Assembly (NCBI GenBank): GCA_005879315.1
Contig: VBLC01000109.1
Coordinates: 1-53,459, forward strand
Direction of reading: 5' to 3'
Length of the DNA stretch: 53,459 nt
Origin: Deltaproteobacteria bacterium
Lineage (GTDB): Bacteria; Myxococcota; Myxococcia; Myxococcales; 40CM-4-68-19
A program made the position numbers and the translations under genes. Under the pieces are notes generated by a model. That model was given only the letters and a program-made list of their open reading frames with translations. It did no database searches and was not told where the DNA came from. This document shows positions 41,219 to 49,904 of the stretch, in pieces; position 1 is the stretch's first letter; the number at the start of each line of letters is the position of its first letter.

Positions 41219-41452
41219 TGGCTCGACCCGGGCGCGATGCGCCCAGGGCAGGTTCAAGATGCGGAACTGCAAGGACCGCCCCCCAGATTGCGCGAAGATG
41301 GGCAGCGGTCATCAGGGCGGCAAGCGGCCGTTCGTGCGTTTACTGTCCATTTCTGGCCGCGAGCCGGCGAGTCAGGGCATCGGCGAGCCCTTGATGGGTC
41401 AAGCGCAACCAGCAACGGTCTCAATCCAGTTCCCGTGCCAAAGGCCGTTGCG

Positions 41453-41795
41453 CTAGGGTCGCAGCCCTGCCGTCCCCATAGCCTCCCAGACCTGGCGCTT
41501 GAGCGCGAGGAATTCCGCGGAGAAGCGGGTCTCGAACGAGCGCGGCCGGGGAAGATCCACCACGAAGCGCGCCTTGACCCGCCCCGGACGTTGCGACAGC
41601 ACTACGATCCGGTCGGCGAGATAAAGAGCTTCCTCCGCGTCGTGAGTCACGAAAAGCACCGTCTTCCGCCGTCGCTCCAGAGCCCGGCCAGCGTGTCCTG
41701 CATCCGGGCCCGCGTCTGGGCGTCGAGGGCCCCAAAGGGCTCGTCGAGCAGCAGGATGGAAGGATCGGTCGCGAGCACCCGCGCCACCTATGACG
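41453..41795 (-). pseudogene. ABC-transporter ATPase remnant (SsuB/TauB type)
   Basis: The fragment starts inside the ATPase, right after the signature motif: '[20 protein letters not shown]' (Walker B and D-loop), then shifts frame at '[22 protein letters not shown]', consistent with one lost G near 41687. It ends normally with 'LYLADRIVVLSQRPGRVKAR' and a C-terminal tail at 41453. Walker A and the signature are gone. It derives from a nitrate/sulfonate/taurine-type importer. Confidence 0.7.
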
Positions 41796-41870
41796 ACACC
41801 GATTCCAGCAAGAGGTCGATCCCGGCTCGCGCGCGCGCGTAGCCCTTGCCGAGCGACTCACCCCTGTGAT

Positions 41871-41890
41871 CCTCTCGGCTCCCCGAGAGG
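41871..41890. terminator. 8-bp hairpin between the ABC remnant and the M20 gene
   Basis: CCTCTCGG, loop CTCC, CCGAGAGG at 41871-41890. It is compact and GC-rich, with no U-tract. It could be a leftover terminator of the lost transporter operon. Confidence 0.3.
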
Positions 41891-41981
41891 GGAAGGAGGG
41901 AGGCGCGATCTTGCTGCGGACGGAGCTCAAAATTCCTGCGGCCGCCTTCGTCCACGACTGGCCATCGGCTAGATTCCGCGC

Positions 41982-43451
41982 ATGAAACGATTCGGGCTGG
42001 CCACCGTCGCGCTCCTCCTCGCCGTCATCGCGGTGGTCGTCGTCCGCGGCACTCGCGCCGCACCTCCCGCGCTGCCCGCCGAGAAGCTCGCACCGCTGGC
42101 GGTCGACGCCGCCGCCGCCGCCGAGCACCTTGCCGCCTTGCTGCGCTTCGAAACGGTTTCCAAGCAGGACGGCGCGCCCGATCTGGCCACCTTCGACAGG
42201 CTCCGTGGCATGCTCGAGGCCACCTACGCCAAGCTCCACGCGGCGCTGGTCCACGAGCGCGCGGGCGAGGACGGGGGCAGCCTGCTCTACACCTGGAAAG
42301 GAAGCGACCCGACCGCGAAGCCGCTCCTCTTCATGGCGCACCTCGACGTGGTGCCGGTGGAGCCGGGCATCGCATGGACCGAGCCGCCTTTCGCGGGAAA
42401 GATCGCAGGCGGTTTCGTATGGGGACGCGGCGCGCTCGACGACAAGAGCAGCGTCATCGGACTGTGCGAGGCGGTCGAGGCGCTCCTCGCCACCGGCTAT
42501 GCGCCCCGGCGGACGATCTACCTGGCGTTCGGGCACGACGAGGAGGTCGGCGGCAGGCGCGGGGCCAGCCGGATGGCCGCGCTGCTCGAGTCGCGCGGGG
42601 TGAAGCCGGAGCTGGTCCTCGACGAGGGGCTCTTCATCGTGCACGGGGTGCTGGAGGGCGCGCCGGCGCCGGTGGCGATGATTGGGATCGCCGAAAAGGG
42701 CTACGCGTCCGTCGAGCTCCTGGTAGAGAGCGCCGGCGGGCACTCGTCGATGCCGCCGCCGGAAACCGCGGTGGGAATCCTGGCGGGAGCGTTGAGCCGC
42801 CTTGAGCACGCGCAGATGCCCACGCGTCTTGCCGGCGCGCCGCGCCAGCTCTTTGAGACCGTGGCGCCCTTCATGCCCGCCTGGAAACGGCTGGTGCTCA
42901 CGAACCTCTGGCTGTTCTCGCCGATGGTTCAGCGCTCCCTCGCCGGCAAGCCCACGACGAATGCGCTGGTGCGCACGACTACCGCGCCCACCATCCTCGA
43001 GGGGAGCGTCAAGGACAACGTGCTCGCCACCCGCGCCCGCGCCGTGGTGAACTTCCGCATCCTCCCCGGCGACTCCGTCGCCGGTGTGGTCGCCCACGTG
43101 AACGCCGCGGTAAACGACAACCGCGTAAGGGTGACCTTGCTGCAAACCACGGTCTCCGAACCGTCGCCGCAGGCGTCGACCGAATCGGCGGGCTACTCGT
43201 CGATCGTGCAGGCCATCCACCAAACGTTTCCGGATGTCCTGGTGGCGCCGGGGCTGATGGTGGCGGCCACCGACTCGCGACACATGCGGGTGCTCGGCGC
43301 GGACACGTATCGATTCGCGCCCCACGTGCTCGCGGCGGAGGACCTGAAGCGGATCCACGGGACCGACGAGCGGATCGCGCTCACGGACCTCGAGCAGGGA
43401 ATCCGGTTCTATGCGCAGGTGATTCGCAACGCGGACGCCGCGACGCGGTAG
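41982..43451 (+). CDS. M20-family metallopeptidase (carboxypeptidase S-like), membrane-anchored
   Basis: A 489-residue protein with an N-terminal signal anchor (FGLATVALLLAVIAVVVV). Zinc ligands and catalytic residues of the M20/M25/M40 family are in place: H120-x-D122 ('MAHLDVVPVE'), bridging D153 in 'GRGALDDKSS', the catalytic Glu pair E187/E188 in 'GHDEEVGG', and a final His in 'TDSRHMRVLGAD'. The size and 'PTTNALVRTTTAPTILEGS' text match carboxypeptidase S / PM20D1-type enzymes that hydrolyse N-acyl amino acids or peptides. ATG 41982 fits the signal. It is a single gene followed by an IS. Confidence 0.9.
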   Translation: MKRFGLATVALLLAVIAVVVVRGTRAAPPALPAEKLAPLAVDAAAAAEHLAALLRFETVSKQDGAPDLATFDRLRGMLEATYAKLHAALVHERAGEDGGSLLYTWKGSDPTAKPLLFMAHLDVVPVEPGIAWTEPPFAGKIAGGFVWGRGALDDKSSVIGLCEAVEALLATGYAPRRTIYLAFGHDEEVGGRRGASRMAALLESRGVKPELVLDEGLFIVHGVLEGAPAPVAMIGIAEKGYASVELLVESAGGHSSMPPPETAVGILAGALSRLEHAQMPTRLAGAPRQLFETVAPFMPAWKRLVLTNLWLFSPMVQRSLAGKPTTNALVRTTTAPTILEGSVKDNVLATRARAVVNFRILPGDSVAGVVAHVNAAVNDNRVRVTLLQTTVSEPSPQASTESAGYSSIVQAIHQTFPDVLVAPGLMVAATDSRHMRVLGADTYRFAPHVLAAEDLKRIHGTDERIALTDLEQGIRFYAQVIRNADAATR

Positions 43452-43501
43452 CGTCCTGCCATGAAACGCAGGGATGGTTGCCGGAATCGTCCCGATCATC
43501 C

Positions 43502-44795
43502 TGTGGTTTGCCAAAACTCGATCGTGACATTGGACGAGACGTTGGCGCCGAACGAGGCTGGAGCGCAATGCCATTCGTGCTAGCTCTCTTGGGCTCCCTC
43601 CGCGCTGCGCTCCGAACCCGCACGGATCTCGCTTTCGAGAACCTCGCGTTGCGACAGCAACTCGCTCTGCTCCGCCGCCGATCGAAGCGACCCCGGTTCG
43701 GGCGCCTCGATCGCGCCTTCTGGGTGTGGCTCTCCAACCGGTGGGCTGGATGGCGCGGCGCGCTTCACGTCGTTCGCCCCGAGACGGTGATTCGCTGGCA
43801 CCGGCAGGGGTTCCGAGCCTTCTGGAACTGGAAGTCCCGCCGTGGACGAACGGGTCGACCGCCAGTCGGCTCGGAGCTTGCCGAACTCGTCCGCACCATG
43901 GCGCTCGCCAATCCTCTCTGGGGCGCGCCTCGCATCCACGGCGAGCTGCTCAAGCTCGGGTTCAACGTCTCGCAGCGTAGCGTTGCCCGACTCATGCCCC
44001 GCCGCGTCAAACCACCCTCGCAGCCGTGGCGAACGTTCCTCCATAACCACATCAGCGACCTCGCCTCGGTTGACTTCTTCGTCGTACCGACGGCGACCTT
44101 CCGCGCGCTCTTCGTGTTCGTGGTCCTGCTGCACCATCGCCGCAGGATCGCGCACTTCAACGTGACCGATTCCCCCACCGCCGCTTGGACCGCGCAGCAG
44201 ATCGTTGAGGCTTTCCCCGAGGATTCGGTGCCGTGCTACCTACTCCGTGATCGCGACAGCATTTACGGCGCCGAGTTCCGTCGACGGGTGAGGGGCATGG
44301 GCGCTGCCGAGGTCCTCACCGCACGCCGCTCGCCTTGGCAGAACCCGTTCGCCGAGCGCGTGATCGGCACGACCCGCCGCGAGCTCCTTGACCACGTGAT
44401 CCTCCTCAACGAGGGGCACCTGCGTCGGCGTCTCCGTAGCTACCTCCGCTACTACCACGGCTCACGAACACACCTCGCGCTCGATAAGGATGCGCCCGAG
44501 CCCCGAACGGTCGAGCCACCTGAGCGCGGCCGCATTGTTGCCCTGCCCGTCGTCGGTGGTCTCCACCACCGCTACGTCCGCAGCGCGGCGTAGTCGCGGT
44601 CGTTCATCCTCTCGCTCTCCGCGAAAACGCTCGGGGCCCGATTGCGCACTCGCGAGATGGATCTCGACACCAGATCACCGTCACGCTGCCCGCCGAGTTT
44701 GCACACCAACGCACGTCGAGGAGTGCAACCCTCGGCACTGCTGATCGGGTGTTCGTGCTTGACCCAGCCGTCGGATCGAATTTTGGCCAACGACA
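43502..44795 (+). mobile_element. Insertion sequence with rve-type transposase and inverted repeats
   Basis: The ends form imperfect inverted repeats: left 43502-43524 begins TGTGGTTTGCCAAAACTCGA, right (read inward from 44795) TGTCGTTGGCCAAAATTCGA, 19 of 23 positions alike, with TGT...ACA termini typical of rve-transposase elements. It contains one full transposase. No target-site duplication is visible (flanks ATCATCC and GGTCAGT), so it may have lost it by rearrangement. A related right end lies alone at 38826-38863. Confidence 0.8.
43568..44593 (+). CDS. Integrase-core (DDE) transposase
   Basis: A 341-residue transposase. The N-terminal helix-rich part ('ALRQQLALLRRRSKRPRFG') and 'GWRGALHVVRPETVIRWHRQGF' are as in the 'integrase core domain' IS family common in Acidobacteria, Myxococcota and rhizobia. 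The rve domain has all three acidic residues: Asp in 'ASVDFFVV', Asp in 'LLRDRDSIYG' and Glu in 'NPFAERVIG'. It appears intact. ATG 43568 gives the usual length. Confidence 0.88.
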   Translation: MPFVLALLGSLRAALRTRTDLAFENLALRQQLALLRRRSKRPRFGRLDRAFWVWLSNRWAGWRGALHVVRPETVIRWHRQGFRAFWNWKSRRGRTGRPPVGSELAELVRTMALANPLWGAPRIHGELLKLGFNVSQRSVARLMPRRVKPPSQPWRTFLHNHISDLASVDFFVVPTATFRALFVFVVLLHHRRRIAHFNVTDSPTAAWTAQQIVEAFPEDSVPCYLLRDRDSIYGAEFRRRVRGMGAAEVLTARRSPWQNPFAERVIGTTRRELLDHVILLNEGHLRRRLRSYLRYYHGSRTHLALDKDAPEPRTVEPPERGRIVALPVVGGLHHRYVRSAA

Positions 44796-44826
44796 GGTCA
44801 GTAACCGGGGAAATGCCCCAAAAGGT

Positions 44827-44870
44827 GAAGGCCCGGCTCCGCGAAAATCCTTCGAGGAAACCGGGCCTTC
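44827..44870 (-). terminator. Rho-independent-like terminator downstream of the tRNA fragment
   Basis: GAAGGCCCGG (44827-44836) and CCGGGCCTTC (44861-44870) form a perfect 10-bp stem. On the minus strand it follows the tRNA 3' end at 44875 by 4 nt and precedes ACCTTTTGG. This is the expected terminator of the original tRNA-Met gene. Confidence 0.6.
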
Positions 44871-44874
44871 CGTG

Positions 44875-44919
44875 TGGTTGCGGGGGCGGGATTTGAACCC
44901 GCGACCTTCGGGTTATGAG
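44875..44919 (-). tRNA. 3' half of tRNA-Met (anticodon CAT), 5' half missing
   Basis: On the minus strand the sequence begins at the anticodon loop CTCATAA, then variable region, a perfect T-arm GCGGG-TTCAAAT-CCCGC, the acceptor 3' strand CCCCGCA, A73 and an encoded CCA. The D-arm, the 5' anticodon strand and the 5' acceptor strand (expected TGCGGGG) are absent upstream (44920-44960). This is a partial tRNA, the usual trace of an integration site in a tRNA gene. A terminator follows. Confidence 0.7.
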
Positions 44920-45070
44920 GGCGATTTCACCCAACCGGCAGACGGGCGTCGCCCCTCGTGTTTTTAGTCCTCCCGAATGCTTAGCCGAAACGCGAAGTCC
45001 ACCAAAGTCCACGCAGGGAGCCCGAAGTCCCCTCCTGTTTGGACAAGATCTGGTCAAAGTTTTGATGAGC

Positions 45071-45109
45071 CCGTTCGAACCGGCGACCTTCGCCTTGGCA
45101 AAGGTGATG
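45071..45109 (-). other. Degenerate tRNA-Gly-like (GCC) segment
   Basis: The minus strand reads CACCTTTGCCAAGGCGAAGG and then TCGCCGGTTCGAACGGG, recalling the anticodon arm (TTGCCAA) and T-arm of tRNA-Gly(GCC). The anticodon arm carries an extra T and the T-stem keeps only three pairs. It is at best a decayed relic. Confidence 0.3.
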
Positions 45110-45125
45110 CTTGTCCGACACGCCC

Positions 45126-45347
45126 TCAGGAGCTCGACGGCCGCCATTCGAGCCGAAGCTGTTTACGCCGTGCCGCGCAGTCGCGGAGATACATGTTGAT
45201 AAGCGTCTGGTAGGGAAGCGCGGCTTCATCGGCCAGCCTCTTGAAGTAGGCGAGCGTATCGCTGTCCAGCCGAATCGTGACCTGCTTCTTCAGCCGCCTC
45301 GCGTGTGGGTTCTTCTCCGAACGGGAAAAGTCGTATTCCTTCCTCAT
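45126..45347 (-). CDS. brnA: BrnA-family antitoxin
   Basis: A 73-residue ribbon-helix-helix antitoxin: 'MRKEYDFSRSEKNPHARRLK' is the typical BrnA opening, then 'KQVTIRLDSDTLAYFKRLAD' and 'LPYQTLINMYLRDCA' form the RHH DNA-binding domain. ATG 45347 is chosen because it overlaps the TGA of brnT (ATGA); a longer start at 45359 lacks this. It neutralises BrnT and represses the operon as a complex. Confidence 0.88.
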   Translation of the reverse strand: MRKEYDFSRSEKNPHARRLKKQVTIRLDSDTLAYFKRLADEAALPYQTLINMYLRDCAARRKQLRLEWRPSSS

Positions 45348-45649
45348 CGCTTCCACCATTGCGCGTAGGTCGCGCGTTCTTTGCGGGTCGCCTTCCGAGC
45401 CGAGATGATCCGAATGATGTCCTCGCCGGTACGGTAGCAGTGACAGACGACGAGCATGCGAAGCGCGGAACTGAAGCCCAGCAGCACGAAGCGATCCTCG
45501 TCGTCCGAGTGATCGGGGTCATGCATGATCCGGCCATGTTCGTCCAGAAAGGCCGTCCGGGCTTCATCGAAGGAGACGCCATGTCTCTGCCGGTTCGCCC
45601 GGTCCTTGGCGGGGTCCCATTCGAACCGGAGCTCGTTCGCCACAACCAC
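45344..45649 (-). CDS. brnT: BrnT-family ribonuclease toxin
   Basis: A 101-residue RelE-fold toxin: 'FEWDPAKDRANRQRHGVSFD', 'EARTAFLDEHGRIMHDPDHS', 'ED IIRIISARKATRKER'-type C-terminus and a final 'YAQWWKR'. These are the landmarks of BrnT, which cleaves mRNA and halts growth under stress. Frame and motifs are intact, unlike the other toxin in this window. The start is GTG 45649 or the GTG two codons on. A short dyad, CTAC-ATC-GTAG (45657-45667), just upstream may be the BrnA operator. It precedes and overlaps brnA. Confidence 0.88.
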   Translation of the reverse strand: MVVANELRFEWDPAKDRANRQRHGVSFDEARTAFLDEHGRIMHDPDHSDDEDRFVLLGFSSALRMLVVCHCYRTGEDIIRIISARKATRKERATYAQWWKR

Positions 45650-45777
45650 AGTGTACCTACATCGTAGTTCCGCTGCAAATCATTATCCTTGTAGAACGAT
45701 TCGCGCCTTGCAACTGGAACGCCGACCTCCCGCCGCGGGCAAATCGCGGCTCTGGGGATCTGCATCGGCCTACCAAG

Positions 45778-46018
45778 GACCTGAACGCTGACGAGCTGGT
45801 CCGTCTCAGGGAGCTGCCCAAGCCTTGGTCCCCAAGGGCCACCGCCCTGGGATCGATGCGCTTCTCATCGGGTTGCTCTCGCTGGTCGCGCTCGTCACGG
45901 GGACGCCCTTCGTCTTCCCCTCGCTCGGGCCGACGGCATTCCTCTTTTTCTTCGACCCGCGCGCGCCCAGCGCATCGCCGCACCATGCGATGATCGGGCA
46001 TGCCATCGGCATCGCCTG
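45778..46018 (+). pseudogene. N-terminal remnant of an HPP-family membrane protein
   Basis: One frame reads 'DLNADELVRLRELPKPWSPR' and 'ATALGS' (45778-45855); the next frame continues 'IDALLIGLLSLVALVTGTPF' and 'VFPSLGPTAFLFFFDPRAPS' and 'ASPHHAMIGHAIGIACG' (to about 46018), the HPP-family signature. A frameshift near 45855 and loss of everything beyond the first half make it a pseudogene. It is joined tail to tail with a ferritin-like fragment on the other strand. Confidence 0.6.
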
Positions 46019-46021
46019 CGG

Positions 46022-46082
46022 CCAGATCGAGGGCGTCTTTCAGAGTCAGGGCCGCGAAGTTGATGCCCATGGTGGTGATCAC
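46022..46082 (-). pseudogene. N-terminal stub of a ferritin-like protein
   Basis: GTG 46082 with AGGAG upstream, or ATG 46070, begins 'MGINFAALTLKDALDLA', which matches the start of rubrerythrin/ferritin-like proteins ('MGI.F..LTL.DALDLAI.IE'). Homology stops after about 17 codons where the sequence runs into the HPP fragment. The promoter and ribosome-binding site may survive. Confidence 0.45.
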
Positions 46083-46223
46083 GTCGTGTCTCCTCGGCGC
46101 GGGAGAAAGAGATTCGTCTCATTGCAAGAACGGGGACAGGTCGCCGCGCTGCAGTCCTCGACGGGCAGGGCTGCAGAGAGTGCGCGACCCGCCTAGCCCC
46201 GCGCAACGGATGCGCGGGAGCTA

Positions 46224-47288
46224 TTACGGACCAACCAGGCGAGAGGTATGGCGGGCGATGATGCGCTCCTCGTCTGCGGCGACGACGCGGACCGCACAGG
46301 GCCCGCGCGAGATCGTGGGCTCGGAGCGAGCATTGCGCGCGCCATCGAGCTGCATGCCCAGATGCTCGAGGCCGGCGCAGATCCGCTCGCGCACTTCGGC
46401 CGAGTGCTCGCCGATTCCGCCGGTGAAGACCAGCGACTCGATCCCGCCCAGCGCCGCGGCGAGCGCCCCGACGAACTTGCGCGCCACCTGGCAGAACATC
46501 TCGACCGCAAGCCTCGCCTGCGGATCTTGCGAGGCGAGCAGCGCCCGCATGTCCGAGGTTGCGCCCGAAACGCCAAGAAGGCCGGATTCGCGATCGACCA
46601 GCCGTTCGATCTCGCGCGCGCCGTACCCGCGCTCGCTCATCAAGAAAATGAGCACGCCGGGATCGAGATCGCCCGTGCGCGTGCCCATCATCAGACCTCC
46701 CGAGGGAGTGAAGCTCATGGTCGTGTCGATCGAGCGGCCTTCGCGGACGGCGCACATCGAAGCGCCGTTCCCGAGATGCGCGATGACCGCGCGGCCGAGA
46801 TCGGGCGCGGCTTGAACCACTGACTCGTAAGAGAGGCCGTGAAAGCCGTAGCGGCGCACGCCCATCGCCTCCAGCTCGGCGGGGATCGGCAGGCGGCGCG
46901 CGACGTCCGGCATGTTCCAGTGGAAGTCGGTGTCGAAGCAGGCGACTTGCGGCAACTGCGGAAATCGCGCCGCGACCGCGTCGATCGCCGAGAGAGCCGG
47001 CGGCAAGTGCAGCGGCGCGAATCGGACCACCGAGCGCAGCGACCCGACCAAGTCCGCATCGATGCGCGAGGGCGCGTGGTGCACCGGCCCGCCGTGCACC
47101 AGCCGATGGCCGACGGCCTGCAGCTGGACATCGCCAAGCGTGTCGAGCGCCTCATGCACCGCGTGCGCATGCGTTTCATGTCCGCCGGGAACGCCGATGC
47201 GCTCGATCTTCCCCTCGCGCACTCGCCGCTCAGGGTCGAAAACCGCGTATTTCAGCGAGGAGGAGCCGCAGTTGAGCGCCAGGATCAC
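46224..47288 (-). CDS. ackA: Acetate kinase
   Basis: A 354-residue ASKHA kinase that converts acetyl phosphate and ADP to acetate and ATP. Motifs: '[11 protein letters not shown]' (N6), 'GHRLVHGG' (R62), 'ACFDTDFH' (D119), 'YGFHGLSY' (H150), 'HLGNGAS' (171-177), 'GTRTGDLDP' (R204) and 'TGGIGEHS'. It is about 40-50 residues shorter than the usual 400, mostly in loops of the first domain. GTG 47288 overlaps the TGA of the phosphoketolase gene (GTGA), so both enzymes of the phosphoketolase shunt are made together. Confidence 0.93.
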   Translation of the reverse strand: MILALNCGSSSLKYAVFDPERRVREGKIERIGVPGGHETHAHAVHEALDTLGDVQLQAVGHRLVHGGPVHHAPSRIDADLVGSLRSVVRFAPLHLPPALSAIDAVAARFPQLPQVACFDTDFHWNMPDVARRLPIPAELEAMGVRRYGFHGLSYESVVQAAPDLGRAVIAHLGNGASMCAVREGRSIDTTMSFTPSGGLMMGTRTGDLDPGVLIFLMSERGYGAREIERLVDRESGLLGVSGATSDMRALLASQDPQARLAVEMFCQVARKFVGALAAALGGIESLVFTGGIGEHSAEVRERICAGLEHLGMQLDGARNARSEPTISRGPCAVRVVAADEERIIARHTSRLVGP

Positions 47289-49618
47289 GGCGTCCAGATC
47301 CAGTCGCGGATCTCCGGCATGTCCTCGAGATGCTGCTTCACGTAGGCGGCGTGGCGCCGCAGCATCGTCTCGCACTCGTCGATGAGCGCGTCGGCATCGT
47401 CCGGCGGCCGCCGCGCGCGGCGCAGCGCCTCGATGGCGAGGTGGAAGCGGCTCATCCCGTTGAGGACCACCATGTCGAAGGGCGTGGTGGTCGTGCCTTC
47501 CTCGCGGTAGCCGCGGACGTGGAAGCGGCTCGCGTTGGAACGCCCGTGCAGCGCCGCGTGGATGACGTTGGCGTAGCCATGGAAGGCGAAGACGACGTCG
47601 GCGTCGCGCGTGAAGAGGCCGACGAACTGATCCTCAGGCATGCCGTGCGGATGCTCGCTCGGATCGGCGATGGCGAAGAGATCGACCACGTTGACGACGC
47701 GCACCTTCAAGCGCGGCGCGCGCTTTCGCAAGAAGGCCGCGGCCGCGACGATCTCCTGCGTCGGGATGTCGCCGGCAGCCGCCAGCACGACGTCGGGATC
47801 GTCGGGCTCGTTGGAGGCCCATCCCCAGATCGATGCCCCCCGCGCGCAGTGCGCCCGCGCCGCGTCCATCGGGAGCCACTGCAGCTGCGGCTGCTTGTCG
47901 ATGACGATCAGGTTCACGTAGCTGCGGCTGCGCAGGCAGTGGTCGGCGACCGAGAGCAGGCAGTTCGCGTCGGGCGGCAAGTAGACGCGCGCCACCGTGC
48001 CCTGCTTGGAAATGAGCGTATCGATGAAGCCCGGCCCCTGGTGCGAGAAGCCGTTGTGGTCGTTGCGCCAGCAGGTCGAGGTCAAGAGGATGTTGAGCGA
48101 GGCGATGGGGGCGCGCCAGGGAAGCTGCCGGCACATCTCCAGCCACTTGGCGTGCTGCGTGGCCATCGAGGCGACGATCATCGCGAAGGCTTCGTACGTG
48201 CAGAAGAGACCGTGGCGGCCGGTGAGCAGATAGCCCTCCAGCCAGCCTTCGCAGTCGTGCTCGGAGAGGACCTCGAGCACCCGGCCCTCGGGCGAGAGAT
48301 GATCGTCGCCGGGCAGGATGCGCTCCATCCAGCGGCGGTTCTCGACCTCGAGCACGGCGCCGAGCCGGTTCGAGGTCAGCTCGTCGGGGCAGAAGATGCG
48401 GAAGTTCCTCTCCGTCGCGTTGCGGAGAAAGATGTCGCGCAGCATCGCGCCGAGCTGCCGCGTCGACTCGCGGCGCTCGATCGCGGGCCGTTTCACCTCG
48501 ATCGCATATTGGGCGTAGTCGGGCAGATCGAGGGGGACCAGCACGCGGCCGCCGTTGGCGTGCGGGCTTGCGCTCATCCGCCTCTGGCCGCGGGGCGCAA
48601 GCTCGAGGAGAGAATCGCGCGGGCGTCCGGCACCGTCGAAGAGCTCTTCTGGGCGATAGGTCTTCATCCACTCTTCCAGCCGACGCAAGTGATCGGGATT
48701 CTCGCGCACTGCGGCCAGCGGCACCTGGTGCGCGCGGAAGGTTCCTTCGATCTGCGCGCCGTCCACCACCTTGGGGCCGGTCCAACCCTTCGGCGTGCGC
48801 AACACGATCGCCGGCCAGCGGCTGCGCCTGCCCTTCTGCAGCTCGAGGATGCGATCGTGGCAGGCGACGAGCGTCTCGGCAAGCGCGGCGTGCACGCGCG
48901 GCGGATCGTCTCCAACGACAAAGTACGGGTCGTAGCCGTGGCCGCGCAAGAGCGCGCCGACCTCCTCGTCGCTCTTGCGCGCGAGGACGGTCGGGTTGGC
49001 GATCTTGTAGCCATTGAGGTGGAGAATCGGCAGCACCGCGCCGTCGCGGGCGGGATTGAGAAAGCTGATCCCTTTCCACGATCCCTCGAGCGGACCGGTC
49101 TCCGCTTCGCCGTCGCCCACCACTGCCACGACCAAGAGGCCCGGGTTGTCGAACGCCGCGCCGAACGCGTGCGTGAGCACGTAGCCCAACTCGCCTCCTT
49201 CGTGAATCGACCCCGGCACGGGCGGGCTGACGTGGCTGGGCACGCCGTAGGGCGTCGAGAACTGGCGGAAGAGCTTGCGCATTCCTTCCGCGTCCCGGGT
49301 CACGTCGGGATAAATCTCGCTCCAGGTCCCTTCGAGCCAGACGTTGGCGATCAGCGCCGGCCCGCCGTGGCCCGGTCCGGCGAGGAAGAGCGCGCTCACG
49401 TCGCGCGCGCGGATCAAATGGTTCAGGTGCGCGTACAAGAGATTGAGGCCCGGCGAAGTGCCCCAATGGCCGAGCAGGCGCGGCTTGATGTGCTCGGCGC
49501 GCAGCGGCTCGCGCAAGAGCGGATTGGACTGCAAGTAGATCTGACCGACGGTCAGGTAATTGGCGGCTCGCCACCAGGCATCGAGCAGCCCCAACTCTTC
49601 GGATGACAGAGCGGACAT
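47285..49618 (-). CDS. xfp: Xylulose-5-phosphate/fructose-6-phosphate phosphoketolase
   Basis: A 777-residue thiamine-diphosphate enzyme that cleaves xylulose 5-phosphate or fructose 6-phosphate with phosphate to acetyl phosphate plus an aldose phosphate. Family motifs: '[13 protein letters not shown]', 'GPGHGGPA' (81-88), '[12 protein letters not shown]' (137-148), the TPP site '[14 protein letters not shown]' with N in '[11 protein letters not shown]', '[13 protein letters not shown]' and 'HGYANVIH'. Its product feeds the overlapping acetate kinase for ATP. The length is normal. ATG 49618 is the natural start. Paired with ackA it gives an energy-yielding phosphoketolase bypass. Confidence 0.95.
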   Translation of the reverse strand: MSALSSEELGLLDAWWRAANYLTVGQIYLQSNPLLREPLRAEHIKPRLLGHWGTSPGLNLLYAHLNHLIRARDVSALFLAGPGHGGPALIANVWLEGTWSEIYPDVTRDAEGMRKLFRQFSTPYGVPSHVSPPVPGSIHEGGELGYVLTHAFGAAFDNPGLLVVAVVGDGEAETGPLEGSWKGISFLNPARDGAVLPILHLNGYKIANPTVLARKSDEEVGALLRGHGYDPYFVVGDDPPRVHAALAETLVACHDRILELQKGRRSRWPAIVLRTPKGWTGPKVVDGAQIEGTFRAHQVPLAAVRENPDHLRRLEEWMKTYRPEELFDGAGRPRDSLLELAPRGQRRMSASPHANGGRVLVPLDLPDYAQYAIEVKRPAIERRESTRQLGAMLRDIFLRNATERNFRIFCPDELTSNRLGAVLEVENRRWMERILPGDDHLSPEGRVLEVLSEHDCEGWLEGYLLTGRHGLFCTYEAFAMIVASMATQHAKWLEMCRQLPWRAPIASLNILLTSTCWRNDHNGFSHQGPGFIDTLISKQGTVARVYLPPDANCLLSVADHCLRSRSYVNLIVIDKQPQLQWLPMDAARAHCARGASIWGWASNEPDDPDVVLAAAGDIPTQEIVAAAAFLRKRAPRLKVRVVNVVDLFAIADPSEHPHGMPEDQFVGLFTRDADVVFAFHGYANVIHAALHGRSNASRFHVRGYREEGTTTTPFDMVVLNGMSRFHLAIEALRRARRPPDDADALIDECETMLRRHAAYVKQHLEDMPEIRDWIWTP

Positions 49619-49904
49619 GAGCGGGCTCCAAGTCTATGCGTGCTCTTCGACGGCGCTCGATCCTCGAGCGCCTTGCGTGCGGATCCTCGCCGGCGAATAT
49701 ACTCGCGTGTTCGCGTGGCAACACCGTCCCTTGCGCTCGCTTCGTCGGTGGGCAACGCGCCGCTCAGGCGGCGCGAGCCGTATCGCCTGCTCTTTCCTCT
49801 CGGCGTCGCCGATCAAGATCCTTGGGTAGGCGCTATGGATGGCCGCGGCGGTGGCGTCCGGGATGAACGCCGCGTCGACACCGAAGTCGACGCTGACCCC
49901 GGCC

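Noticed and set aside
40121-41842. A 573-codon plus-strand open frame opposite the acyltransferase
   Set aside because: Low-complexity Arg/Glu/Gln-rich translation, no start with a ribosome-binding site; it is a GC-skew shadow.
41795-41880. Minus-strand tail 'GESLGKGYARARAGIDLLLE' upstream of the ABC remnant
   Set aside because: It looks protein-like but is too short, has no start and overlaps a hairpin; no family could be assigned.
38840-44795. The 24-base direct repeat as phage-type attL/attR
   Set aside because: The copy at 44772 is clearly the right inverted repeat of the IS, matched by an inverted left end at 43502, so IS origin explains it better.
47330-49606. A 758-codon open frame on the plus strand opposite the phosphoketolase gene
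   Set aside because: It mirrors the codon structure of xfp in GC-rich DNA, has no family motifs, and xfp has every expected catalytic motif.
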